Below, piece after piece: positions 53,927 to 62,760 of a DNA stretch of 64,000 nucleotides (positions are counted from its first letter, which is position 1; every line of letters begins with the position of its first letter). Origin of the DNA: Devosia rhizoryzae (GTDB lineage: Bacteria; Pseudomonadota; Alphaproteobacteria; Rhizobiales; Devosiaceae). A model generated the notes under the pieces. It had not been told where the DNA came from and ran no database searches. It saw nothing but the letters and a program-made list of their open reading frames with translations. Where the stretch lies: positions 248,001 through 312,000 of the forward strand of contig NZ_CP068046.1 in assembly GCF_016698665.1 (NCBI RefSeq). Direction: 5' to 3'. A program made the translations under genes and the position numbers.

Positions 53927-55237
53927 ATGACCCTTATTTCCCGGCGCAACGCCCTGCAGCTCGGCCTTGCCGGTGGCCTGGCGCTCGCTTTCGCGCCTCG
54001 CGCTTTTGCCCAGCTCAACGTCACGGTGGAGGGCGCGACCTTCCGGCCGCTGCCGATTGCCATTCCCAATTTCTCGTCGTCGGACCCAAGCTTCGGAGCC
54101 GAAATCGCCGGGATCGTTCGCAACAACCTGCAGCGGTCAGGCCTGTTCACGACGTTCGATCCATCGGGGCTGCCGCTCCAGGTCGGCGATCCCAATGCGA
54201 CGCCGGATTTTACCACCTGGCAGACGGTCAATGTCGATGCCCTGGTGATGGGCAATGTCGAGCGCGGCGGCAGCATCAATTCGTCCGTGCGCGTGTGGGA
54301 TACGCGTGCGGGGACGCAGGTGGTCGGCAACAGCTATTCGACCGATCCGAACTCGGCGCGCCGCATTGCCCACATCGTTTCGGACGCGATCTATACGGCG
54401 CTGACCGGCGGCTCGGGCTATTTCGATACGCGCGTTGCCTATGTGGCCGAGAGCGGTCCCAAGGCCAACCGCACGCGGCGGCTGGCCATCATGGACCAGG
54501 ACGGCGCCAATATGAGCTACCTGACCGACGGCTCGTCCATGGCGCTGACGCCGCGCTTTTCGCCGCGCGGTGATCTGCTGACTTACATGAACTTCGTCGA
54601 CGGTAATCCGCAGGTTTACCTGCTGCAACTGGCGACTGGGGCGCAGCAGCGGCTCGCCAATGTCGGTGCCATGACCTTTGCGCCGCGGTTTTCGGCCGAT
54701 GGCGGCACGGTGGCGTTTTCGGTGGAGCAGGGCGGTTCGACCAATATCTATGCTGTCTCGACCGGTGGCGGGCAGCCGATGCAGCTGACGTCGGGCGCTG
54801 CCATCGATACCGGTCCGTCCTATTCGCCGGACAGCAGCCGCATCGTCTTTGAAAGCGATCGGGGTGGCTCGCCGCAGATCTACATGATGGGTGCGGGCGG
54901 CGGCAACGCGCAGCGCATCAGCTTCGGCGAGGGCAGCTATTCTACGCCGGTGTGGTCGCCGACGGGCGATATGATCGCCTTTACCCGGCAATCGGGCGGG
55001 CAGTTCCATATTGGTGTCATGAACCCCGATGGCTCGGGCGAGCGGCTGCTTTATTCGAGCTTCCATGCGGAAGGCCCGACCTGGGCGCCGAATGGCCGCG
55101 TCATCATGTTCTTCCAGGATCCGGGTGGCAATGACGGCCCGCGCCTGATGAGCGTCGATATCTGGGGCCGCCAGGCGCAGAGCATCTCCACGGACAGCTT
55201 TGCTTCGGACCCGGCCTGGTCGGGCCTGCGAAGCTAA
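53927..55237 (+). CDS. tolB: TolB, periplasmic beta-propeller of Tol-Pal
   Basis: 436 residues from ATG at 53927 (GGAG upstream). The N-terminal leader reads ISRRNALQLGLAGGLALAFA and ends PRAFAQ; the paired arginines give it a twin-arginine (Tat) look. The D1 domain (about 30-165) is followed by the beta-propeller (about 180-436) with repeated SPDG/TSGxxxD patterns such as IDTGPSYSPDSSRIVFESDR and SYSTPVWSPTGDMIAF. It connects TolA and Pal. The gene is last in the tolQRAB set; the usual next gene, pal, is not here but at 27370 on the other strand. Confidence 0.95.
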   Translation: MTLISRRNALQLGLAGGLALAFAPRAFAQLNVTVEGATFRPLPIAIPNFSSSDPSFGAEIAGIVRNNLQRSGLFTTFDPSGLPLQVGDPNATPDFTTWQTVNVDALVMGNVERGGSINSSVRVWDTRAGTQVVGNSYSTDPNSARRIAHIVSDAIYTALTGGSGYFDTRVAYVAESGPKANRTRRLAIMDQDGANMSYLTDGSSMALTPRFSPRGDLLTYMNFVDGNPQVYLLQLATGAQQRLANVGAMTFAPRFSADGGTVAFSVEQGGSTNIYAVSTGGGQPMQLTSGAAIDTGPSYSPDSSRIVFESDRGGSPQIYMMGAGGGNAQRISFGEGSYSTPVWSPTGDMIAFTRQSGGQFHIGVMNPDGSGERLLYSSFHAEGPTWAPNGRVIMFFQDPGGNDGPRLMSVDIWGRQAQSISTDSFASDPAWSGLRS

Positions 55238-55238
55238 G

Positions 55239-55275
55239 ACCCCCACCCAGCCTCCCCCGTCAGGCGGGGGAGGAG
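55239..55275. repeat. Type C intergenic element, short copy 3
   Basis: CCCCCACCCAGCCTCCCCC followed by GTCAGG and CGGGGGAGGAG: one hairpin with the same CCTCCCCC/GGGGGAGG stem as the left half of the copy at 30171-30270. It starts 1 base after the tolB stop and probably ends that operon. Confidence 0.75.
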
Positions 55276-55349
55276 TCTCATCGCGTTTGACCTGACAGGA
55301 ACGCTTGCCGACGGAAATGCATTGGCTCTCCAACAGAATGGAGACACCC

Positions 55350-56243
55350 ATGTCCGATCGTTTGCGCATGCAGGACCCGCGCCACCAATATCCCGAGCCG
55401 CCCTTTCCCGAGCAGCCGCAGCCGCGGCCTGGCCTTGTCAGCAAGATGGAGCCGGCGCCGGACCATGGCGAGGAGAGTTATGTCGGCTATGGGCGGCTCA
55501 AGGGCCGCAAGGCGCTGATCACCGGCGGTGACTCGGGGATCGGGCGTGCCGCGGCCATCGCCTATGCGCGCGAGGGCGCCGATGTCGCCATCAACTTCCT
55601 GCCCGACGAACAGTCCGATGCCGACGAGGTCATCAAGCTGATCGAAGCGGCGGGGCAGAAGGGGTTTGCCTTGCCGGGCGATGTGACAAGCGAAGCGACC
55701 TGCAAGCAGATCATCGCCGATGCGGTCGAAAAGCTTGGCGGGCTCGATATCCTCGTCATCAACGCGGCGCGGCAGCAGGCGCGGAAGTCGGTGGCGGAAG
55801 TCACGAGCGACGACTTCGACAAGACCATGAAAACCAATCTTTATGCGCTGCACTGGCTGACGCAGGCGGCGGTGCCGCATCTGCCGGCGGGGGCTGCGAT
55901 CATCAACACGGCGTCGATCCAGGCCTATGAGCCTTCGGCGCAGTTGCTCGATTATGCGACCACCAAGGCCGGGATCGTGGCTTATACCAAGGCGCTGGCG
56001 GAGCAGCTGATCGAGAAGGGCATTCGCGTCAATGCCGTGGCGCCGGGGCCGTTCTGGACGGTGCTGCAGCCGAGCGGCGGGCAGTTCCCGGAAAAGGTCA
56101 AGACTTTTGGGCAGGACAGCGCCTTCGGCCGTCCGGGCCAGCCGGTGGAATTGTCGCCGGTCTATGTGCTGCTGGCATCGCAGGAAGGCAGCTACATAAC
56201 CGGGGAAGTGTTCGGCGTCACCGGCGGCAAGGGTGTTGCGTAA
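55350..56243 (+). CDS. SDR family oxidoreductase (YghA-like)
   Basis: 297 residues from ATG at 55350 with GGAG upstream. A proline-rich N-terminal extension of about 45 residues (PEPPFPEQPQPRPGLVSKME) precedes the Rossmann domain: cofactor loop TGGDSGIGR, NAARQQA, catalytic serine in NTASIQAYEP and Y...K in LLDYATTKAGIVAYTKAL. The long N-terminus and EPSAQLLDY pattern are those of the YghA/general-stress SDR type, which often accepts NADP(H). The substrate is unknown. It lies 9 bases before a small membrane-protein gene. Confidence 0.9.
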   Translation: MSDRLRMQDPRHQYPEPPFPEQPQPRPGLVSKMEPAPDHGEESYVGYGRLKGRKALITGGDSGIGRAAAIAYAREGADVAINFLPDEQSDADEVIKLIEAAGQKGFALPGDVTSEATCKQIIADAVEKLGGLDILVINAARQQARKSVAEVTSDDFDKTMKTNLYALHWLTQAAVPHLPAGAAIINTASIQAYEPSAQLLDYATTKAGIVAYTKALAEQLIEKGIRVNAVAPGPFWTVLQPSGGQFPEKVKTFGQDSAFGRPGQPVELSPVYVLLASQEGSYITGEVFGVTGGKGVA

Positions 56244-56252
56244 GGAGCCAGC

Positions 56253-56516
56253 ATGAGCATCAGCGGCGAACAGCTTCGAGCCGATATCGACAGCGGCAAG
56301 ACCGGGGAGAAGGTCGGCTATCCCGATCCGGCAACCGCGCCGCTAGGCACGGATGATGAGGCCGGCGGCGCTCGCGCCACGGCTTACCCGGAAGAAAAGC
56401 GCGAGGTCAACCTTGCGCCCCGGCGGCGGCATGCGCGAGGGCTCGCGATGTTTCTGTCGCTGGGCTTTGCCGTCGACTTCTGCATCTTCGTTTCGGTATT
56501 GCTTGGCGCGACCTGA
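56253..56516 (+). CDS. Small membrane protein following the SDR gene
   Basis: 87 residues. The N-terminal two-thirds are hydrophilic (ISGEQLRADIDSGKTGEKVG, and PLGTDDEAGGARATAYPEEK), then a basic RRRHARG and one C-terminal TM (about 66-86; MFLSLGFAVDFCIFVSVLLG). It reads as a tail-anchored cytoplasmic protein. It follows the SDR gene at 9 bases, so they probably share a transcript. The family is unknown to me. Confidence 0.7.
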   Translation: MSISGEQLRADIDSGKTGEKVGYPDPATAPLGTDDEAGGARATAYPEEKREVNLAPRRRHARGLAMFLSLGFAVDFCIFVSVLLGAT

Positions 56517-56531
56517 GGGCCGCGCCAGCTC

Positions 56532-59500
56532 TTATTCGGCCGGTTTGACTTCTGGCTCGTGATGGCTGTCGTCCGGCGCCTTGGGCATGAAGCGGCGGGT
56601 GAAGCGGGAGAAGCTGTCGATATAGGTCAAGAGCACCGGCACCACGACCAGCGTCAGAGCGGTCGAGCTGATGAGGCCGCCGATCACGGCATGGGCCATG
56701 GGCGCGTTTTCGCCGCTGCCGGCATGAAGATTCAACGCCAAGGGCAGCATGCCGAAGATCATGGCGAGCGTGGTCATGATGATCGGGCGGAAGCGGGTGG
56801 CGCCGGCTTCGACCAGGGCCTCGTAGAGGTTCCAGCCATCACGCACATGCTGGTTGGCATTGTCGACCAGGAGGATGGCGTTTTTCACCACGAGGCCCAT
56901 CAGCATGATGAAGCCGATGGCGGAGAACATGTTGAGGGTCGAGCCGCCGACCAGCAAGCCCACCATGACGCCGATCAGGGCGAGGGGGAGTGAGCCCATG
57001 ATGGCGACGGGCTGGAGGAAGCTGCCGAACTGGGATGCGAGGACCAGGTAGATGAAGATCACCGCAAGCAGCAGGGCCGAGCCGACGGCGGCGCCGGTTT
57101 CGGCGATCTGCTCGACATCGCCACCAAGCGACGTGCTGTAGCCGGTGGGGAGGTCAAGGCTGTCGACTGCCGCCTGTAGCTGTGGCGAGATCGAGCCGAG
57201 TTCGACACCTTCGAGATAGGCTTCAATGGTGACGCCACGCTGCAGGTCCTGGCGATTCAGGGTGGCGGGGCCGGTGCTTTCGACCACCTGCGCTACCTGG
57301 GCTAGGGTGATCATTTCGGCCGAGCCGGTGGCGCCGGACTGCGCGATCGGCAGGTTGCCGATGGCGTCGACATCGTTGCGCATGCTTTCGGGCAGGCGGA
57401 CCACGACGTCATAGACCTGGCCGTTCGGGGCGGTCCAGTCGGCGACTTGCTGGCCGCTGATCAGCGGGCCGAGGGTCGTGGCGATCTGGTTCATCGAGAC
57501 GCCCAGATTGTCGGCCAGATCACGGTTGATCTGGATGCCGACAACTGGTTGGGCCTCATTGATGCTCGAGGAGATATCGATAAGGCCGTCGATCTTTGCG
57601 AGTTCGGCCTCCAACTGGTCGGATAGCCTGCCAAGAACGGGGAAGCTGTCTCCATATAGAGTGACCGAGACCGGAGCCCCGGCGCCGCCGAGCCCGGAAG
57701 CCGAGGTGACCTGGAAGGTTGCTCCCGGTATGGCTTCGAGGTCGCGGCGAACCTGCGGCATGAACTCTTCGGGAGTCATCGCGCGCTGGCTCTTGTCGAT
57801 CATGGTCACCGTCATGGTGCCGCTATTGGCCCCTGAGGATGCAAGACCGCCTGCGACGGTCGAATAGGTGCGCTCGACTTCAGGATAGGCGCGGATCACG
57901 GCTTCGGCCTGGCGGATCTTGGCGCCGGTCGCTTCCTTGGTCGATCCTGCGGGGGTCTCGACTGACACGGTGAAGATGCCGTTGTCGGTCACGGGAATAA
58001 ATTCCACGCCGACCCGCGGGAACAACATCAGGCTGCCGACGAAGGAAAGGACGGCAACGAACAGCACCGTCTTGCGAAATTTGAGGCTCAGCCGGATCAG
58101 CCCGCGATAGCCATCGGTAATCCAATCGAACAGGCGGTCGAACTGGTTGATCAGCCGGCCGATCGGGCCACGCTTGACGTTGGGATTGGCAGCAGGATCG
58201 TACCAGACGCTCGACATCATGGGGTCGAGCGTGAAGGCGACGAAAAGCGAGATCAGCACGGCGACCGAAACGGTGACGCCGAACTGGAGGAAGAAGCGCC
58301 CCATGATGCCGTCCATGAAGGCAACGGGGAGAAACACCGCGACGATCGAGAGCGTCGTCGCCATGACGGCAAGGCCGATCTCGTTGGTGCCATCGAAGGC
58401 CGCCTGGCGGTGCGACTTCCCCATATGGAGGTGGCGCGTGATATTTTCGCGCACCACGATGGCGTCGTCGATCAGGATACCGACAGCCAGCGAGAGGGCC
58501 AGCAGCGTCATCATGTTGAGCGTGAAGCCCAGGAAATTGAGCGCAATCATGGTGCCGATGATCGAGATCGGCAGGGTGAGGCCCGTGATAACGGTGGAGC
58601 GCCAGGAGTTGAGGAACAGGAAGACGATGACGACGGCAAGAATGGCGCCTTCGACCAGCATGTTCTGAACGGCGTGAAAGCTGTTCTCGACCGGTTCGGC
58701 ATTGTCGACCACGACTTCGATGCTGACGCCTTCGGGCAATTCGTTGGCGAGGAGGTCAGCCACGGTTTCGCGAACGTTTTCGGCGACACCCACCGTATTG
58801 GCGCCTTGCGTCTTCAGAACGTCGATGGCGAGCGCCTGCTGACCGTTGAGTATGGCAAGGCTCGAGGCTTCGCCGGTGCCGTCGACGATGGTTGCGACAT
58901 CACGCAGGGTAACCGGCTGGCCGCCCTGGTTGCCGACGGTGACCTCATAAAAATCCTGCTCGTCTTCGAGGCGGCCCAGGACCTGGATCGACTGGACGAT
59001 GGAGTTCTGGGTGATGGAGCCGGCGGCGAGATCGCGGTTGGCGGCCTGGAGTGCCTGGACGACGGCATTGGGGCTGATATTGAAGGCGGCGAGACGATCG
59101 GGATCGATCTCGATATTGAGCTGGCGCGGCACACCGCCAATGACCGAAGCGCTGCCGACGCCGTTGATGTTGGCGAGGCGGGGCGAGATGACGTCTTCGG
59201 TCAGCGCCGTTAGATCGCGGGCAGAGAGCGTCGAGGAGCTGACCGCGAGGGAAACCAGCGGCAGATCGCTCGGATCGAAGCGCAGGATCTGCGGATCGTT
59301 GGCGCCATCGGGCAGGTCGGCGCGGATCGGGTCGATCTTGTCGCGCACTTCCTGCAGCTTTTCCTGGGAGCTCGCCTCGAGGTTGAAAATCATTAGCACC
59401 AGAGCCTGACCGGACTGGGCGGTGGACTGGATGGTGTCGAGCCCGGCAATGGTGTTGACGGCGTCTTCGATGGGCTCGACGATGTCGACTTCAACAGCCT

Positions 59501-59669
59501 CGGGCGAGGCGCCGGGATAGCTCACCACCACGGCGACGACGGGGAAGTCCACGTCGGGCAACTGTTCGATAGGCAGGCGCTGATAGGAGTAGATGCCGAA
59601 CACCATGATCGCGACCATGATCATGGTCGCAAAGACAGGGTGGTTGACGCTGATACGGGTCAGAAACAT
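56532..59669 (-). CDS. RND multidrug efflux permease (HAE1 type)
   Basis: 1045 residues. It has 12 TM helices, with the two periplasmic porter loops at about 40-335 and 560-870. TM1 has FATMIMVAIMVFGIYSYQRL; TM4 has the proton-relay pair in VGILIDDAIVVREN, and TM11-12 have AIGFIMLMGLVVKNAILLVD. Length and motifs fit a hydrophobe/amphiphile proton antiporter of the AcrB class. It starts 4 bases after the adaptor gene. No outer-membrane channel gene is adjacent in this window, so a shared TolC-like partner is presumed. Confidence 0.96.
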   Translation of the reverse strand: MFLTRISVNHPVFATMIMVAIMVFGIYSYQRLPIEQLPDVDFPVVAVVVSYPGASPEAVEVDIVEPIEDAVNTIAGLDTIQSTAQSGQALVLMIFNLEASSQEKLQEVRDKIDPIRADLPDGANDPQILRFDPSDLPLVSLAVSSSTLSARDLTALTEDVISPRLANINGVGSASVIGGVPRQLNIEIDPDRLAAFNISPNAVVQALQAANRDLAAGSITQNSIVQSIQVLGRLEDEQDFYEVTVGNQGGQPVTLRDVATIVDGTGEASSLAILNGQQALAIDVLKTQGANTVGVAENVRETVADLLANELPEGVSIEVVVDNAEPVENSFHAVQNMLVEGAILAVVIVFLFLNSWRSTVITGLTLPISIIGTMIALNFLGFTLNMMTLLALSLAVGILIDDAIVVRENITRHLHMGKSHRQAAFDGTNEIGLAVMATTLSIVAVFLPVAFMDGIMGRFFLQFGVTVSVAVLISLFVAFTLDPMMSSVWYDPAANPNVKRGPIGRLINQFDRLFDWITDGYRGLIRLSLKFRKTVLFVAVLSFVGSLMLFPRVGVEFIPVTDNGIFTVSVETPAGSTKEATGAKIRQAEAVIRAYPEVERTYSTVAGGLASSGANSGTMTVTMIDKSQRAMTPEEFMPQVRRDLEAIPGATFQVTSASGLGGAGAPVSVTLYGDSFPVLGRLSDQLEAELAKIDGLIDISSSINEAQPVVGIQINRDLADNLGVSMNQIATTLGPLISGQQVADWTAPNGQVYDVVVRLPESMRNDVDAIGNLPIAQSGATGSAEMITLAQVAQVVESTGPATLNRQDLQRGVTIEAYLEGVELGSISPQLQAAVDSLDLPTGYSTSLGGDVEQIAETGAAVGSALLLAVIFIYLVLASQFGSFLQPVAIMGSLPLALIGVMVGLLVGGSTLNMFSAIGFIMLMGLVVKNAILLVDNANQHVRDGWNLYEALVEAGATRFRPIIMTTLAMIFGMLPLALNLHAGSGENAPMAHAVIGGLISSTALTLVVVPVLLTYIDSFSRFTRRFMPKAPDDSHHEPEVKPAE

Positions 59670-59673
59670 GGTT

Positions 59674-60873
59674 TCAACCCTCCAGAAGCGAGAAGCGATC
59701 GCCAGGCTGCAGTTCCGTCAGAGCGGCCGAGACGACCACGTCACCGGCAGCAAGGCCGGTTACTTCGACCAGGCTGCCGCGATTCCACTCACGCACAGTC
59801 TCGACCGGCTTGCGCGCCAGCGTCTCGCCTTCAAGCATCAGCACGAACTGGCCTTCGGCATCTTCGCGCAACGCCGATGAAGGGATCGCCATGGCGTCGG
59901 CTTGTTCCATTACCGTTATATTGCCGGTCGCAAACATGCCGCCTCGGAGGGCGCCCTCGCTGTTGTCGAGCTCGATATAGATCGGTACCGTGCGCGTGCC
60001 GGTGAGTGCCACCGGATTGACGCGCGAGACTTGGCCGGTGAACTGCTGGCCTTCGAGGCCGGTGACAGTAACCGTTGCGGTCTGGCCGGCATTTACCAAG
60101 GCGCTGGAATTGACCGAGGCGGCAGCCTGGAACTCCATTTCTTCGAGATTGACCACGTTGAAGAGCGGCGTGCCGGCCTGGATGGTCTGGCCGGGTTCAA
60201 CCGAGCGCGAGGCCACGACGCCCGAAAGGGGGGAGGTGACCGTGGCATTGTCGAGCGCCAGCTCGGCGGTTTCAACGCCGGTTTGGAGGGCATCGAGTTG
60301 GGCCTGCAGCGCCGCCGTGGCGGAGCGCGCCTGCTCCAGCACCGAGGGGCTGGCGAGACCTTGGGTTGCCAGCTGTTCGGTGCGCTCAAGCTGTTGCTGG
60401 GAGGATTCGAACTGGGCGCGCGTGGCACTGGCGGTGGCGCGCTGCTGGCTGAGCTGCAGCTCCAGAGTGGCCCGGTCGATCTGGGCGAGGACATCGCCTT
60501 CGTTGACCGTGTCGCCGGGCCGTACCAGCACGGCCATGACGCGGCCGGACGCTTGCGAGGCAACGTCGGAGAGCTGCGCCGGCACGAGGGTGCCGGTCAC
60601 CTTGACGGTTTCACTAAGGGTCGCCGGCGCCATGGTGATGGTTTCGGACTGGCGGATCTGCCGCACGATCGCGGCTTCTTCGGCGGCGGCGGTTTCGACG
60701 GGTGCCGGGGCGGGGTTGAGGAAGATGAAGGCCACGACGGCCGCAACGATCAGCAGCAGGACGATCCACGGCCAGATGCGGCGCCTGGGCTTGAGCCCTT
60801 GGGCGACACGCTCGGCATTGCGCTTCTCGCGCCGGCTCTGCGCCCATTCCGGCTTGTCGTGTGCGCTGCTCAT
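59674..60873 (-). CDS. RND efflux periplasmic adaptor (membrane fusion protein)
   Basis: 399 residues from ATG at 60873 (AAAGGA upstream); longer frames are rejected. A charged cytoplasmic N-terminus precedes a TM at about 34-54 (IWPWIVLLLIVAAVVAFIFL). Then come the lipoyl-type half-domains (SDVASQASGRVMAVLVRPGD, and VVASRSVEPGQTIQAGTPLF) around a coiled-coil hairpin (about 150-230), and a beta-barrel with EMEFQAAASVNSSALVNAGQ. It is the adaptor to the RND permease, 4 bases downstream. There is no lipobox. Confidence 0.94.
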   Translation of the reverse strand: MSSAHDKPEWAQSRREKRNAERVAQGLKPRRRIWPWIVLLLIVAAVVAFIFLNPAPAPVETAAAEEAAIVRQIRQSETITMAPATLSETVKVTGTLVPAQLSDVASQASGRVMAVLVRPGDTVNEGDVLAQIDRATLELQLSQQRATASATRAQFESSQQQLERTEQLATQGLASPSVLEQARSATAALQAQLDALQTGVETAELALDNATVTSPLSGVVASRSVEPGQTIQAGTPLFNVVNLEEMEFQAAASVNSSALVNAGQTATVTVTGLEGQQFTGQVSRVNPVALTGTRTVPIYIELDNSEGALRGGMFATGNITVMEQADAMAIPSSALREDAEGQFVLMLEGETLARKPVETVREWNRGSLVEVTGLAAGDVVVSAALTELQPGDRFSLLEG

Positions 60874-61091
60874 CCCCGCGTCCTTTCGCATCTGCCGGTC
60901 GACCCAACCGGCGTCCTTGCCGCATCTTGTGTGTGCCGGGCTACAAGGCAAGACTTTATGGTCGATGCGTGACGCTTTGACCTAGGTAAGCTGGCTGTAA
61001 GGTTCAAAAATTCAGGGCGAGGCCAGAATATCTGCCGCGCGCAAGAGCTGAGCAGGCAGGTGCTGTTGCGTCATGTCTTGAAGCGGAAGTT

Positions 61092-61168
61092 TGGCGCGCC
61101 CTAAGAGATTCGAACTCCTGACCCCCAGATTCGTAGTCTGGTGCTCTATCCAGCTGAGCTAAGGGCGC
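61092..61168 (-). tRNA. tRNA-Arg (anticodon ACG)
   Basis: On the minus strand, the acceptor GCGCCCT pairs with AGGGCGC, the D arm is AGCTCAGCTGGATAGAGC, the anticodon stem CCAGA/TCTGG encloses CTACGAA (anticodon ACG, converted to ICG by TadA), the T loop is GTTCGAAT, and the CCA end is encoded (77 bases). A tRNA for CGU/CGC/CGA codons, it stands alone. Confidence 0.96.
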
Positions 61169-61294
61169 GCACTGCCGATGGTGACCGGCGGTTCAGGAAG
61201 CGGCGGAAACGCTCAACTGCCTGAAGCGAGGCATCCCATACATGGCACTTTCCGCCATTGCAAGCACGGGTGACGCAAAATCGTCATCGAAGGG

Positions 61295-62719
61295 CTAAAG
61301 CTGTGGACGACGGAACGGCAGGGTGATGTCGAAGCGCGTGCCGGTGGTGCTCGGGCCGAGCGCCAGCGTGCCGCCATGGGCTTCGGCGATCTCGCGGGCG
61401 ATGGCGAGGCCAAGACCTGTGCCCCCGGAGCGGGCGGAGCCTTCGAAGGCGACAAAGAGGTTGTCCCGGGCCCGGGGCGGCAGGCCGGGGCCGTTGTCGA
61501 TGACCGAGATGATCACGCGGTCATCGACAGTCTGGGCCTCAACGGCGATCTGCCCCTCGAAACCCTCGCGGGAATAGGTCTCTAGCGCCTCGCGCGCATT
61601 TTTCGTGAGGTTGACGAAGACGCGGCTGAGCTGGTTCGGGTCGGCTTCAAGTTCGAGCTCTTCCGGTACGCCGTTTCGCCAGCCGAGCATCGGGTTGCCA
61701 GCGGCGCGAGCGTCGAGGGCGGCGTCCTCCACCAGATCGCGCAGCATGACGGGCGCAAATTTGGGAGGCGCGGTGGCTTCGCGGCCAAAATCGAGCACCG
61801 ACTGGGCAAAGCCGATGGCTTTATCGAGGGTCGTGACGAGGCGCGGCGCGAGGCGCTGCACCTTGGGATCGTCCAGCGTCGCCACCTGGTCGGACAGCAA
61901 TTGCGCCGAAGTGAGGGTATTGCGCAGGTCATGATTGATCTTGGCCACGGCTAGGCCGAGATCGGCGAGGTGCCGGCGCTGGCGCAGCATGGAAAAGAGA
62001 TCTTGCTCCATGGCGGAGAGCTCGCGCTCGAGAATGCCGATCTCGTCGCGTCGGGTGGAGGGCGAAAGGATAAGGGATCCGTTTTCCGGCGCCTTGCGGA
62101 AGGAAAGCATGTTGTTGGTGACGCGCAGGATCGGGTCGAGAAACAGTGTGCTGACCAGCATATAGAGTGCAAAGGCGGTGACGGCCGCGATGCCGAGCGA
62201 GACGAGGATGATGCCGCGCGAATAGTCGATCATGTCGCGGCGGAGCGGATTTTCGGGCATCAGAAGCTCGACCAGGGCCTCGTCCGTATCGCCCTCGCCA
62301 ATGATGCGGAGGGTACGGCCCGGACCGGCAAAAAGCGTGTCGAGAGCGCCGAGAACTTGAGTGCCCAGATCGGTTTGCCGCAGGTCGGCGGTGACGACGC
62401 GATCGGGCATGACCGGTTCGGTGCGTTCGATCAGCTGGCTCTGGCCTTCGCGGCGATAAACGATGGCGTCGGCGCCGGCCGAGCCGAGGAGCCGGTCGGT
62501 GAGATTTTGCGGCAGCGCCATCACGTCCGGAACGGCGTCGAGCACTCTTGCGGCGACGACACCGACACGCAGGCGGTCCTGCAGCCAGGTGGTGCGGAAG
62601 CTCGCAAGCGAAGGAAAATAAATGACAATTTCGACAAGGAGAATCACCACGATGATGGTGGCGATCAGCTTGTTGGAAAGGCCCGAGAACCGGCTCATCG
62701 TGACGTGTGGTGCTTTCAT
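61295..62719 (-). CDS. Membrane sensor histidine kinase
   Basis: 474 residues from ATG at 62719; longer frames are rejected. TM1 (about 18-38) and TM2 (about 165-190) enclose a periplasmic region of about 130 residues. A HAMP-like segment (about 195-240) follows, then the phospho-acceptor box KINHDLRNTLTSAQLLSD, and the ATPase domain with N box NLTKNAREAL, G1 DNGPGLP and G2 GTGLGLAIA. No response regulator lies beside it. It is read in the same direction as the truncated reductase upstream (41-base gap), so the two may share a transcript and a redox-related signal. Confidence 0.93.
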   Translation of the reverse strand: MKAPHVTMSRFSGLSNKLIATIIVVILLVEIVIYFPSLASFRTTWLQDRLRVGVVAARVLDAVPDVMALPQNLTDRLLGSAGADAIVYRREGQSQLIERTEPVMPDRVVTADLRQTDLGTQVLGALDTLFAGPGRTLRIIGEGDTDEALVELLMPENPLRRDMIDYSRGIILVSLGIAAVTAFALYMLVSTLFLDPILRVTNNMLSFRKAPENGSLILSPSTRRDEIGILERELSAMEQDLFSMLRQRRHLADLGLAVAKINHDLRNTLTSAQLLSDQVATLDDPKVQRLAPRLVTTLDKAIGFAQSVLDFGREATAPPKFAPVMLRDLVEDAALDARAAGNPMLGWRNGVPEELELEADPNQLSRVFVNLTKNAREALETYSREGFEGQIAVEAQTVDDRVIISVIDNGPGLPPRARDNLFVAFEGSARSGGTGLGLAIAREIAEAHGGTLALGPSTTGTRFDITLPFRRPQL

Positions 62720-62760
62720 CTCGTCTCGATCCTTAGCCAGGCACGAAGCCGCGTCAGTTC

